A stretch of DNA of 9,713 nucleotides from Natrialbaceae archaeon (GCA_003552885.1 PUPA01000125.1:1-9713); one strand, 5' to 3'. Positions 1 to 6,655 are shown, counted from the first letter of the stretch. Translations and numbers: made by a program. Notes: generated by a model from the sequence alone, not told the origin.

Positions 1-657
1 GAGCGAACGCCGGGGGAGGGCCGCACGCCCGAGCCAAGGGGGGTCGAACCGCGCGCTCCGGAGGAGTTCGGTCTGACCCAGGTCTGGTGGGGAGACGGTA
101 AGGGCAAGACCACCGCAGCCCTCGGAATGGGTCTTCGGGCGGCGGGCCACGGCTACCGCGTCCACCTGTTGCAGTTCATGAAAGGCGGCGCATCGAGCGT
201 CGAGCCCGTACGTGGAGAGTACGACGCGATCGAAGCGCTGCCCGGGATGAGCTACGAGAACACCGGCAACTACGGCTGGCACGGCTTTCTCGACGGCTCA
301 GAGGACGACGAGCACGCGGCGAAAGCACGCGCCGGCTTCGCCCGGGCCGAAGAGCTCGTCGCGGCCGCTGCCGACGCCCAGCTGACCGAACCGATCCCGC
401 TCGGAGCCGACCCAGAGGAGGGCGTCCACATGCTGATCCTCGATGAGGTCCTCTACGCGACGAACCGTGGGCTGATCGATCCGGACGCGCTGGTCGGACT
501 CGTCCGCGGGAAACCCGACGCGCTCGAACTCGTGCTCACCGGCGGACACGCCGAGCCGACGTACGTTACGGAGGACGTCGACCTGGTCACGAACGTCCGG
601 AAGGTGACCCACCCCATCGACGCCGGCCAGCGAGCCCGGAAGGGTACCGAGTACTGA
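1..657 (+). CDS. cobA: Cob(I)alamin adenosyltransferase, BtuR/CobO type (5' end outside window)
   Basis: The enzyme transfers the adenosyl group of ATP to cob(I)alamin or a corrinoid precursor, in cytosolic coenzyme B12 synthesis and salvage. The reading frame is open from the first base, so the start lies upstream; 218 residues are visible. A P-loop, GDGKGKTTAALG, lies at visible residues 31-42, before the first internal Met, so a start at base 127 would cut off the nucleotide site. Further family marks are LLQFMKGG, a Walker-B-like LILDEVLYA, LVLTGGHAEP, and the typical C-terminal end VTHPIDAGQRARKGTEY. The family is about 200 residues, so the visible part covers the whole enzyme core plus an arginine- and proline-rich N-terminal tail. 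The loop around TEPIPLGADPEEG looks like a lineage-specific insertion. The next intact gene is convergent, with a broken esterase between them. Function is clear; the true start is not visible. Confidence 0.93.
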   Translation, partial: ERTPGEGRTPEPRGVEPRAPEEFGLTQVWWGDGKGKTTAALGMGLRAAGHGYRVHLLQFMKGGASSVEPVRGEYDAIEALPGMSYENTGNYGWHGFLDGSEDDEHAAKARAGFARAEELVAAAADAQLTEPIPLGADPEEGVHMLILDEVLYATNRGLIDPDALVGLVRGKPDALELVLTGGHAEPTYVTEDVDLVTNVRKVTHPIDAGQRARKGTEY

Positions 658-659
658 CC

Positions 660-950
660 GCGGGCCCAGCGGTCGACCATCCCCGAGACGAACTCGACCT
701 CGTTGACCCCGTGGCCCATCCCCCGGTAGAGGTGTTTGGTCACGGTGGCACCGGGTGATTCGAAGACGGCCGCCGACTCGTGGACTCGCTGGGCGGGGAT
801 GTTGGAATCGACGTCGCCACAGCCGACGAAGGCGGGCGTCTCCTCGAAGTCCTCCGCGTACGCCGCGGGGTCGATCGACTCGCCGGTGAGCCCACCCGAG
901 AGCGCCGCGAGCCCGCCGTAACGGGCTGGACTGCGCGCGAGGAACGTGTC
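660..950 (-). pseudogene. 3' fragment of a phospholipase/carboxylesterase-type alpha/beta hydrolase
   Basis: Read on the minus strand from 950, this is one uninterrupted frame of about 97 codons resembling the C-terminal half of haloarchaeal phospholipase/carboxylesterase hydrolases. It has LARSPARYGGLAALSGGL, then TPAFVGCGDVDSNIPAQRV (the region of the catalytic Asp), then LYRGMGHGVNEVE (the catalytic His). The N-terminal half, including the nucleophile motif GxSxG that should sit about ten residues before LARSP, is absent. Upstream codons in this frame read the end of the MinD gene out of frame and show no hydrolase likeness. No stop follows the His region; the frame runs antisense into cobA down to 453. 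I infer a deletion or rearrangement that removed the 5' part, leaving a dead remnant. The fold assignment is fairly firm; the exact ends are not. Confidence 0.72.
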
Positions 951-1629
951 AGGGCCGCCGGAGCCGGTCGTACGCCCGCTCGAGGCAGTCGGCGAGGGAC
1001 CGGTAGGCCCCGACTGCCGCTGCCTCGGGAGCGTACTCCCCGATCGGCGTCCGGGCTGCCGTGGCGGCGGCGACGACGTCGGCCGATTCGACCGTCGTCA
1101 CTGCCGTGCCGAGCCGCCGGGAGAGCCGTCCCGCGAGGCCGCAATCGTGGCCGGCCCGGTTCAACACGACGGCGCCGACGGGCGCACCGAGGGCGGTTGC
1201 GAGCTCGTGCGTCCGGAGGGCGTCCACGAGCGCGACGCGATCGGGCGTCGTCACGAGGACCGCGAGGTCGGCGCCGTGGAGGACGACGCCCACGTCGCGG
1301 GCGAGTCCCGCCGGACAGTCGACGATCACCCGTCCGCACTCCCGTTCGACGCGGGCCAGCACGCGCGGTAGTTCCCCGAGGTCGGCGGCACGCACCCCCG
1401 CGAGACTCCGCCCGGCGGGAAGGACGGCCACACCCCGGCCCTCCCGAACCGCCGCGGTCGGCTCGACGCGGCCGGCGAGGACGTCGTGGAGGTCGGGACC
1501 GGTGCCGGGAGGCAGATCCGGGGTCGCCAGGTCGGCGTCGACGGCGACGGCCCCAAGCTCGCCCGCGAGGTTCAGCGCCGTCGTCGACTTGCCGACGCCG
1601 CCTTTGCCGCCGGCGACCGCGACGATCAC
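949..1629 (-). CDS. MinD/ParA-family ATPase with canonical deviant Walker A motif
   Basis: A 226-residue SIMIBI-class ATPase. The start is a GTG at 1629, chosen because the protein then begins directly with MIVAVAGGKGGVGKSTT, and because GGAGG lies just upstream (1633-1637 on the minus strand). The open frame continues far upstream, but only as a shadow of the neighbouring genes. The deviant Walker A has the signature lysine K9 and P-loop lysine K14. Switch I is VDADLATPDL (30-39), and the Walker-B-like strand is VIVDCPAGL (101-109). Family members dimerise on ATP and position cargo on membranes or nucleoids. The C-terminal end LADCLERAYDRLRRP could form a short amphipathic helix, but no MinD membrane-targeting sequence is obvious. 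It is the last gene of the cassette and overlaps its upstream neighbour by GTGA. Its cargo is unknown; chromosome-partition ParA is less likely because no ParB or parS is seen. Confidence 0.85.
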   Translation of the reverse strand: MIVAVAGGKGGVGKSTTALNLAGELGAVAVDADLATPDLPPGTGPDLHDVLAGRVEPTAAVREGRGVAVLPAGRSLAGVRAADLGELPRVLARVERECGRVIVDCPAGLARDVGVVLHGADLAVLVTTPDRVALVDALRTHELATALGAPVGAVVLNRAGHDCGLAGRLSRRLGTAVTTVESADVVAAATAARTPIGEYAPEAAAVGAYRSLADCLERAYDRLRRP

Positions 1630-1985
1630 GGCCCTCCAGCGGTCGCGTCCGTCGGCCGCCAGCCGTCGAGAGTGGCGAGCACCGCCTCCGGGGACCGGCC
1701 CCGGTCGTGAGAGCGATCCGTCGAGACGACCTCTATGGGTGGCTCGGTCGGTGGCGCCGGACTCACGAAACCCACACCACGGCACCTGCCGGGTCCGATC
1801 GTCACCTCCCAGACGCCGTCGTTCCACCGGGGATCGACGACACCGTTCCGCCTCGGCGGTCGGACGGGACCCCCGAGCCGACTCCGGAGCCGGACGGTCC
1901 GGGCCGTCGCGTGGTCGTTCGTCAGGACCGCCCGGACGAGCGTGAGCCCCCCGCGCCGACGGACGTCGGCCTCGACGGTCACCAT
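1626..1985 (-). CDS. Small soluble protein of unknown function in the MinD/TrkA_C cassette
   Basis: A 119-residue protein I cannot assign to a named family. There is no signal peptide or membrane segment. The first half alternates short hydrophobic strands (TVEADV, LTLVRAVLTN, ARTVRLRSRL) with turns. The middle holds WNDGVWEVTIGPGRCRGVGFVSP, and a conserved-looking IEVVSTDRS precedes an arginine-rich stretch. This suggests a small beta-sandwich with an extended C-terminal tail. It may start at the ATG at 1985 or at the next codon, GTG at 1982; the latter would make a GTGA overlap with the upstream stop, like the other junctions here. Its own TGA overlaps the GTG of the following MinD gene. 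Placement between membrane RCK_C proteins and a MinD ATPase suggests an adaptor, which is inference only. Confidence 0.72.
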   Translation of the reverse strand: MVTVEADVRRRGGLTLVRAVLTNDHATARTVRLRSRLGGPVRPPRRNGVVDPRWNDGVWEVTIGPGRCRGVGFVSPAPPTEPPIEVVSTDRSHDRGRSPEAVLATLDGWRPTDATAGGP

Positions 1986-3151
1986 CCGTCCCCCGCCGTG
2001 GCCGACCGGCAGTCGTCGAGGCTCGCCAGTTCGGCGGGCGAGCCGAGCAGCCAGAGGCGATCGCCGCCACGGAGCGTCTCGCCGTCCTTGGGCAGCGCCG
2101 TCGGCCCGTCCTCGCGGTCGACGACGAGAGCCAGTCCGGGGAGCCAGCCGACGAACTCACCGTCGAGTGGACCGTCGGTCTCGACGGTGACCGCGACGAC
2201 CGTCTCCGACACGCCACGGAGCGTCGAGACGAACTCGTGGCCGTCGGTCGACCGTTCCGGGAGGGCGACCAGACGGTGACGCATCTCCGGGTGGAGGTCG
2301 GCGACGCGATTGGCCTCGACGGCAACCGTCGCGACCGAGTCGTCCGTCGCCCGGAGCGTGCCGGTGGCAGCCAGCCGCCCGTCGTCCGTTCGGATCTCGA
2401 CGGGGTCGCCCGCGGCCGACGCCGGCGGCGGATCGGCGCGGATCGCCACGCCGACCGTCCCCGGCAGGAGGGTCGATCCGAGACCGGATCGACGGCGGCC
2501 GACGGCGAGGGCGTCGACCGTGCCGTCGGCGTCGGCGTCCACGTCCGCGTGGTCGACCCCATAGTCGCGTTCGACGTGGCGCTCGATCCGTTCCCGGCGT
2601 TCGGCCACCGAGAGGCCGTACGGGAGACGGATCGTCGCCCCTGACAGCGCCCGACGGACCGACGGATCGACCGGCAGGTAGCCCGTCGCCCGTTCGACCG
2701 TTTCGGGCAGCTCGACGACGACGGCGAGGCGGGCGGAGCGGACGGTCGCCGCGGCCTCTCCCTCCGCGTCGATCGTCCGGACGTCGGCGAGCTCCCTGAC
2801 GATCCCGTCGCCGAGTCGACCGCCCCCGGCTGCGAGGACGCCCCCGACCAGGACGGTCGCGAGCAGGTAGCCCGCACTCGCCCGTTCGCCGAGGGTGACG
2901 CCGGCGAGCGACGGCTCCGAGCGCAACGCGACCGTCCACAGGAACGCCCCGGCGGCCCCGAGGCCGGCGATCGTCGCGGCCCCGGCCGGCGGGACACGAG
3001 TCGTCGCCCGTCGGTATCCCGCGCCGACCAGTAGACCGACGAGCCCGGCGAGCAAGGCCGTGCCGACGACGCCGACAGCGGCCTCCCACACGAGCGAGAG
3101 TGTGTGAAGCGGCGCCGCGCCGAGATCGACAGGCGTCAGGGTCCCGTTCAC
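1979..3151 (-). CDS. Three-helix membrane protein with C-terminal TrkA_C (RCK_C)-like domain, paralogue 2
   Basis: A 390-residue protein starting at GTG 3151, which overlaps the upstream stop (GTGA). Three hydrophobic helices lie at about residues 23-45, 56-77 and 91-112, followed by a soluble part of roughly 275 residues. The last 65 residues fit a TrkA_C (RCK_C) domain: GWLPGLALVVDREDG, then ALPKDGETLRGGDRLWLLGSPAELASL, matching the family pattern of Pro-rich strand, GDRL and GSP. The middle has GYLPVDPSVRRALSGATIRLPYGL followed by a charged helix, and a beta-rich segment ending HRLVALPE. The order and several motifs match the neighbour at 3148-4290, so the two are paralogues. There is no GxGxxG Rossmann RCK_N domain and no TVGYG-type selectivity filter, so this is not an ordinary Trk subunit or K+ channel. 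RCK_C domains bind small ligands in several transporters; the ligand here is unknown. Confidence 0.82.
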   Translation of the reverse strand: MNGTLTPVDLGAAPLHTLSLVWEAAVGVVGTALLAGLVGLLVGAGYRRATTRVPPAGAATIAGLGAAGAFLWTVALRSEPSLAGVTLGERASAGYLLATVLVGGVLAAGGGRLGDGIVRELADVRTIDAEGEAAATVRSARLAVVVELPETVERATGYLPVDPSVRRALSGATIRLPYGLSVAERRERIERHVERDYGVDHADVDADADGTVDALAVGRRRSGLGSTLLPGTVGVAIRADPPPASAAGDPVEIRTDDGRLAATGTLRATDDSVATVAVEANRVADLHPEMRHRLVALPERSTDGHEFVSTLRGVSETVVAVTVETDGPLDGEFVGWLPGLALVVDREDGPTALPKDGETLRGGDRLWLLGSPAELASLDDCRSATAGDGW

Positions 3152-4290
3152 CGTCCACCCCCCGACGGACCGACCGCGGACGCCGACGTCTCCTCCGGCG
3201 GGCCGGCCACGAACGCCCGGTCGGCCCCGGTCGGGGAGACCCCGTCGGCCGGGAACCGCCAGCGTCCGTCCACGCGAACGCCGATCGTCCCCGGTGGCTC
3301 GGCCGACCCGTCGTCGAGGTCGATCGCCCTCACCGGGTGGCCGGCCCCGGCCAGAAGCGAGGTCGCCTCGAGAACGGGATCGTCCCGCGACGGGAGCGCG
3401 ATGACGCGATGATCGGCGTCCGCGAGCACCCCTCCCGAGTCGGCCGTCCCGACCGCGACGACGAGTCGCCTCCCGTCACCGGGGTCGTCTTCGACGTGGT
3501 GATCGACGGCACGGCCCCCCGAACGTCGGCGATCGGTGTCGCGGACGGACAGGACTTCACCGCGGACGGTTCCGTCGTCGATCGCGACGCCGTCACCGGG
3601 CGTCAGACCGGCCGGGAAGGGACCGTCGACGACCATGCCGCGATGGCCCTCCGGGAGCGCCGCCCCGATCCCCTCGAGGGGTGGTGCGGCGGTGATCGTC
3701 GCCAGCCCGCGACCGTCGACCGAGACGGCGACCCGGGAGAGGTCGTGATCCGTTCGGAGGCGTCGCTCGAGGCGACGCTCGAGTTCGGTGAGCTGGAGGT
3801 CGGCCGGCAGCCGCCAGACGGCCTCAGAGAGCGCCGTTCGAAGCGCGGGGCCGGGCGGCGGATACCCCTCGAACGAGCCGATGTCGCCGGCGGGCCGGAT
3901 CGTCACCTGGCCGGCGGCGTCGACGGCTTCGAGGGCATCGGCCGAGAGCGTCTCGCCCCCCACGAGTCGGTACGGCCCCCCGTGGGGGAGTTCGGTACCG
4001 ACCCGCGTCCCGACGCCCGTCGCGACGACCCCGAGCAGGAACGCGACGAGGGCAGCCGTTCCGACGCGAGAGCCCGTGGACGCGCCGATCGTCGTGTCCA
4101 AGACGCCCGCCCCGACGCCCGCCGCGAGCGCGGCTCCGGCGGCGGCCGTCCCGCCGACGGGGACGGGCAGCGACCGACCGGCCACGGTGTGGACCCCGGC
4201 GGCGAGCAGGCCGACCGCCAGCGCGGGGACGAGGCCGGTCACCAGCCCGTAAGCGACGCCGAAGAGCACCTCGTGGGGGAGATCGACCAC
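3148..4290 (-). CDS. Three-helix membrane protein with divergent TrkA_C-like domain, paralogue 1
   Basis: A 380-residue protein starting at GTG 4290, four bases after the stop of the fusion gene; a GGGTGA element precedes the start. Hydrophobic helices lie at about 7-33, 43-64 and 77-97, then a soluble domain follows. It mirrors the downstream paralogue: YPPPGPALRTALSEAVWRLP (143-161) pairs with YLPVDPSVRRALSGATIRLP; LPEGHRGMVVDGP with LPGTVGVAIRADP; and HRVIALP (294-300) with HRLVALP. The C-terminus, TIGVRVDGRWRFPADGVSP followed by GADRAFVAGPPEE, is a degenerate version of the TrkA_C pattern. A polar loop around 252-274 (DTDRRRSGGR, VDHHVEDDPGD) is peculiar to this copy. No pore filter or nucleotide-binding Rossmann motif is visible. 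The pair probably works as a membrane-bound hetero-oligomer, which is inference from adjacency and shared architecture. Confidence 0.8.
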   Translation of the reverse strand: MVDLPHEVLFGVAYGLVTGLVPALAVGLLAAGVHTVAGRSLPVPVGGTAAAGAALAAGVGAGVLDTTIGASTGSRVGTAALVAFLLGVVATGVGTRVGTELPHGGPYRLVGGETLSADALEAVDAAGQVTIRPAGDIGSFEGYPPPGPALRTALSEAVWRLPADLQLTELERRLERRLRTDHDLSRVAVSVDGRGLATITAAPPLEGIGAALPEGHRGMVVDGPFPAGLTPGDGVAIDDGTVRGEVLSVRDTDRRRSGGRAVDHHVEDDPGDGRRLVVAVGTADSGGVLADADHRVIALPSRDDPVLEATSLLAGAGHPVRAIDLDDGSAEPPGTIGVRVDGRWRFPADGVSPTGADRAFVAGPPEETSASAVGPSGGGR

Positions 4291-4294
4291 CGTC

Positions 4295-5542
4295 TCACCC
4301 CCGGCCCGCCGGCGACGACGGAGCCGGTGGCACCCGGTCGGCGAACCCGAGCTCGACGGCGCCGACTGCGTCGGCGTCCGGGCGATACTTCGATATCGAG
4401 AGGCGACCGTCCGCGTCGACCTGGAAGACCGCGTCGGCGGCCCGGAGCGTCGCCGACCGGTTCGCGGTGGTCTCGAGACAGTGGACGACCGCGAGCCCGT
4501 CGGTTTCGGTCAGCCGGTCGACGACGGCGTCGAGAAAGCGGACGTACGTCCCCCTGTCGCGCCGCTCTAAGGGGTCGACTGGGTCGACGATCAGGTTCGC
4601 CGCGTCCGGGAGTTTCCCGATCAGCCCGAGCGCGTCCCCGGTCGCGTCCTCGCCGACGACGCGTCGCACCGTCGGGGTCCCCGAGCCGGGAGTCGTTCCG
4701 ACGGCCCGGGAGACGGCGCTCGAAGAGCGCCCGGTCGAGAGGTAGAGCGTCCCCCGGACGCCGGTGAGCCGGTGGAGGAGCCGCTCGGCCCCGCTGGCGG
4801 GGTCGGCGACGAGCGCGACGAGCGAGCCCGGCGGGAGCCCGCCGTCGAGGTGGTCGTCGAGGGGCTCCGTTCCGGTCGGCACCCGGTCGTAGCCATCGGA
4901 CGGACGGGGACGGACCGGGTTCCGAGATGCGATCCGTCCGGCGACGGCGTCGAGGGCAGTGGCGACCTCCGCGTTCGACAGCGGCGAGGGCCGTTCGGGG
5001 ACGTGTCCGAGCGGTGGAACGCCGGCCAGCTCGGCCCGATCGGGGATCCCCGAACAGCGGTTGAATACGGTGCCGTAGATCGGAACGCCAAGCCGGCGAG
5101 CGAGCTCGACGGTCGTCTCGGCGGCTTCGAGCCCGCGGTCGGTTCCCGTGGCGACGACGACCGCGCCGTCGGCCCCGGAGAGCGGGTCGGCGACGTCGGG
5201 TCCGGCGCCGGAGGGGCAGTCGACGAGCGCCCGTACGCCCTCGAGGTCGAGACGGTCGCCGAGCCGGCCGTACTCGACCGCCTGGTCGGGGGTCGGCGCG
5301 GTGAGGACGGCGACGTTCGGTGTCTCCGGGTGGGGCTGGCTGACCTCCCGGAGGTCGGCGCCGTTCTCGAGCGCGGCGACCGTTGGCTCCCGGTCGAGGC
5401 CGGTCATCACGTGGAGGTTCGGCAGCTGTCTGTCGGCGTCGACCGCGAGCGTCGGCGTCCCTGCCCGGGCGAACGCCCCCGCGAGCCCGAGCGTGACCGT
5501 CGACGTTCCACAGCCGCCTTTCGATCCGGCGATCGCGATCAT
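4295..5542 (-). CDS. MinD-like / RAD55-KaiC-like fusion protein with two degenerate P-loops
   Basis: A 415-residue fusion. I place the start at ATG 5542, so that the protein begins MIAIAGSKGG as MinD proteins do. An in-frame GTG at 5614 would add 24 Pro/Gly-rich residues and lies inside the likely promoter. Residues 1-205 are MinD-like: GSKGGCGTST (6-15) keeps the signature lysine K8 but has Thr at the P-loop lysine position, as in CpaE/TadZ-type proteins; LAVDADRQLPNLHVMTGL (32-49) is switch I and VRALVDCPSG (103-112) the Walker-B strand. After a linker, residues 221-400 match the RAD55/KaiC RecA-like fold: VPTGTEPLDDHLDGGLPPGSL, then DPASGAERLL where a Walker A should be (lysine lost), and NLIVDPVD (316-323). 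This DPAS type is, as I recall, usual in haloarchaeal KaiC-like regulators. It is the first gene of the cassette. ATP binding by either half is uncertain. Confidence 0.85.
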   Translation of the reverse strand: MIAIAGSKGGCGTSTVTLGLAGAFARAGTPTLAVDADRQLPNLHVMTGLDREPTVAALENGADLREVSQPHPETPNVAVLTAPTPDQAVEYGRLGDRLDLEGVRALVDCPSGAGPDVADPLSGADGAVVVATGTDRGLEAAETTVELARRLGVPIYGTVFNRCSGIPDRAELAGVPPLGHVPERPSPLSNAEVATALDAVAGRIASRNPVRPRPSDGYDRVPTGTEPLDDHLDGGLPPGSLVALVADPASGAERLLHRLTGVRGTLYLSTGRSSSAVSRAVGTTPGSGTPTVRRVVGEDATGDALGLIGKLPDAANLIVDPVDPLERRDRGTYVRFLDAVVDRLTETDGLAVVHCLETTANRSATLRAADAVFQVDADGRLSISKYRPDADAVGAVELGFADRVPPAPSSPAGRG

Positions 5543-5600
5543 GCCGCCGTTGGCCCCCCCATCCCTCTTGAATCCGCGGTCGGCCGGTGGCGGGGGCTCG

Positions 5601-5611
5601 AAACCGTTTTG
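5601..5611. promoter_or_regulatory. AT-rich box, possible shared promoter between gap and the cassette
   Basis: AAACCGTTTTG is the only AT-rich stretch between the divergent starts at 5542 (-) and 5642 (+), and it is nearly palindromic. On the plus strand the preceding CGAAA resembles a BRE. The box lies about 35 bases upstream of the gap ATG, fitting a short-leader transcript. On the minus strand it would give a leader of roughly 35 bases for the fusion gene. Position and composition are seen; promoter activity is inferred. Confidence 0.4.
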
Positions 5612-5626
5612 CACCTCGGTGGTGCA
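5610..5626. promoter_or_regulatory. 17-bp dyad TGCACC-N5-GGTGCA, candidate operator
   Basis: This is a perfect 6-bp inverted repeat with a 5-base spacer. It lies just downstream of the AT-rich box and 16 bases before the gap ATG. The position would let a dimeric regulator block or modulate transcription of gap. It does not match the TACT-N7/8-GAGTA motif known for halobacterial TrmB. A role is inferred from geometry only. Confidence 0.35.
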
Positions 5627-5641
5627 GGGGCGCGTACGGAC

Positions 5642-6655
5642 ATGTTACAGGTCGCTATCAACGGCTACGGGACGATCGGTAAACGGGTTGCAGACGCCGT
5701 TCGGGCCCAGCCGGACATGGAGGTGTGTGGGGTCGCAAAGACCCGTCCGAACTTCGAAGCCGAGCGCGCGATCGCGGAGGGGTATCCGCTCTATGCGGCG
5801 ATCGAGGAACGGGCCGACCGGTTCGCCGAGGCGGGACTCGAGATCGCCGGCCCGGTCGAGACGCTGGTCGAGGCCGCCGACGTCGTCGTGGACGCGACGC
5901 CCTCCGGCGTCGGTGCGGAGAACGCCTCGATGTACGAGGCCCTCGGAACGCCGGCGATCTACCAGGGCGGGGAGGACGCCGACGTCGCGGACGTCAGCTT
6001 CAACGCCCGCGCGAACTTCGAGGAGGCCGTCGGTGCCGACAGCGTCCGGGTCGTCTCCTGTAACACGACCGGACTCTCGCGGCTGATCGCGCCGCTCTCT
6101 GAGAGTTACGGCGTCGAGAAGGTCCGAGCGACGCTCGTTCGCCGCGGGGGCGACCCCGGACAGAGCTCCCGCGGACCGATAAACGACATCCTCCCCGACC
6201 CCGTGGCCCTCCCCTCCCACCACGGCCCCGACGTGAACACGATCTTCCCGGAGCTCGCGATCGACACGCTGGGGGTGAAAGTGCCCGCGACCCTGATGCA
6301 CCTCCACAGCGTGAACGTCACCCTGGAGGGCCGCGTCGAGGCGACGGAGGTCAGAGAGCTGCTCGCGGCGGAGGATCGGCTGTTCCTGATACCGGAGCGG
6401 GCAGCCGTCGACGGGGCGGGAAAACTGAAGGAGTTCGCCCTCGACGCCGGCCGACCCCGGGGTGACCTCTGGGAGAACTGCGTCTGGGCGGAGTCGATTT
6501 CGACGACGGGTCGGGACCTGTACCTCTTCCAGGCGATCCACCAAGAGAGCGACGTCGTCCCCGAGAACGTCGACGCGATCCGGGCGATCGCGGGGACCGA
6601 AGACGCCGACGAAAGCGTCGAGACGACGGACCGCTGCCTCGGCGTCGGGTTCTGA
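5642..6655 (+). CDS. gapB: Type II (archaeal) glyceraldehyde-3-phosphate dehydrogenase
   Basis: A 337-residue archaeal-type NAD(P)-dependent GAPDH. It interconverts glyceraldehyde 3-phosphate and 1,3-bisphosphoglycerate in the cytosol; in haloarchaea the type II enzyme is mainly associated with gluconeogenesis. The N-terminal Rossmann motif is VAINGYGTIGKRVADAV (4-20), followed by VAKTRPNFEA (31-40), where archaeal enzymes contact the cofactor ribose or 2'-phosphate. The catalytic cysteine is C140 in VVSCNTTGLSR, followed by the family segments RRGGDPGQSSRGPIND, HHGPDVNT and MHLHSVNV. ATG 5642 was chosen because it begins the fold directly; the frame extends upstream only as a shadow of the fusion gene. 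The gene is head-to-head with the MinD/TrkA_C cassette and followed by hsp20. Nothing looks degenerate. Confidence 0.96.
   Translation: MLQVAINGYGTIGKRVADAVRAQPDMEVCGVAKTRPNFEAERAIAEGYPLYAAIEERADRFAEAGLEIAGPVETLVEAADVVVDATPSGVGAENASMYEALGTPAIYQGGEDADVADVSFNARANFEEAVGADSVRVVSCNTTGLSRLIAPLSESYGVEKVRATLVRRGGDPGQSSRGPINDILPDPVALPSHHGPDVNTIFPELAIDTLGVKVPATLMHLHSVNVTLEGRVEATEVRELLAAEDRLFLIPERAAVDGAGKLKEFALDAGRPRGDLWENCVWAESISTTGRDLYLFQAIHQESDVVPENVDAIRAIAGTEDADESVETTDRCLGVGF

Noticed and set aside
127..657. cobA start at ATG 127
   Set aside because: It would remove the P-loop GDGKGKTT encoded at about 91-126; the frame is open to base 1, so the gene is cut by the window edge.
780..2279. 499-codon plus-strand open frame opposite the MinD and TrkA_C genes
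   Set aside because: Its translation is an Arg/Pro/Ser-rich low-complexity product typical of the antisense of GC-rich genes, and the minus strand shows real motifs throughout.
1630..2997. Upstream extension of the MinD frame to 2997
   Set aside because: The extension is a Ser/Arg-rich shadow of the neighbouring genes. MinD proteins begin at the P-loop strand, which fits the GTG at 1629 with GGAGG before it.
1979..4290. Reading the TrkA_C pair as K+ channels or Trk transport subunits
   Set aside because: No TVGYG-like filter, no pore loop and no Rossmann GxGxxG; only the C-terminal domain resembles TrkA.
3100..4767. 555-codon plus-strand open frame opposite the membrane protein and fusion genes
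   Set aside because: Same antisense artefact: Arg/Gly-rich, no domain, and the opposite strand encodes clear membrane helices and RecA-like motifs.
4772..5641. Upstream extension of the GAPDH frame to 4772
   Set aside because: It is antisense to the fusion gene; the Rossmann strand starts immediately after ATG 5642.
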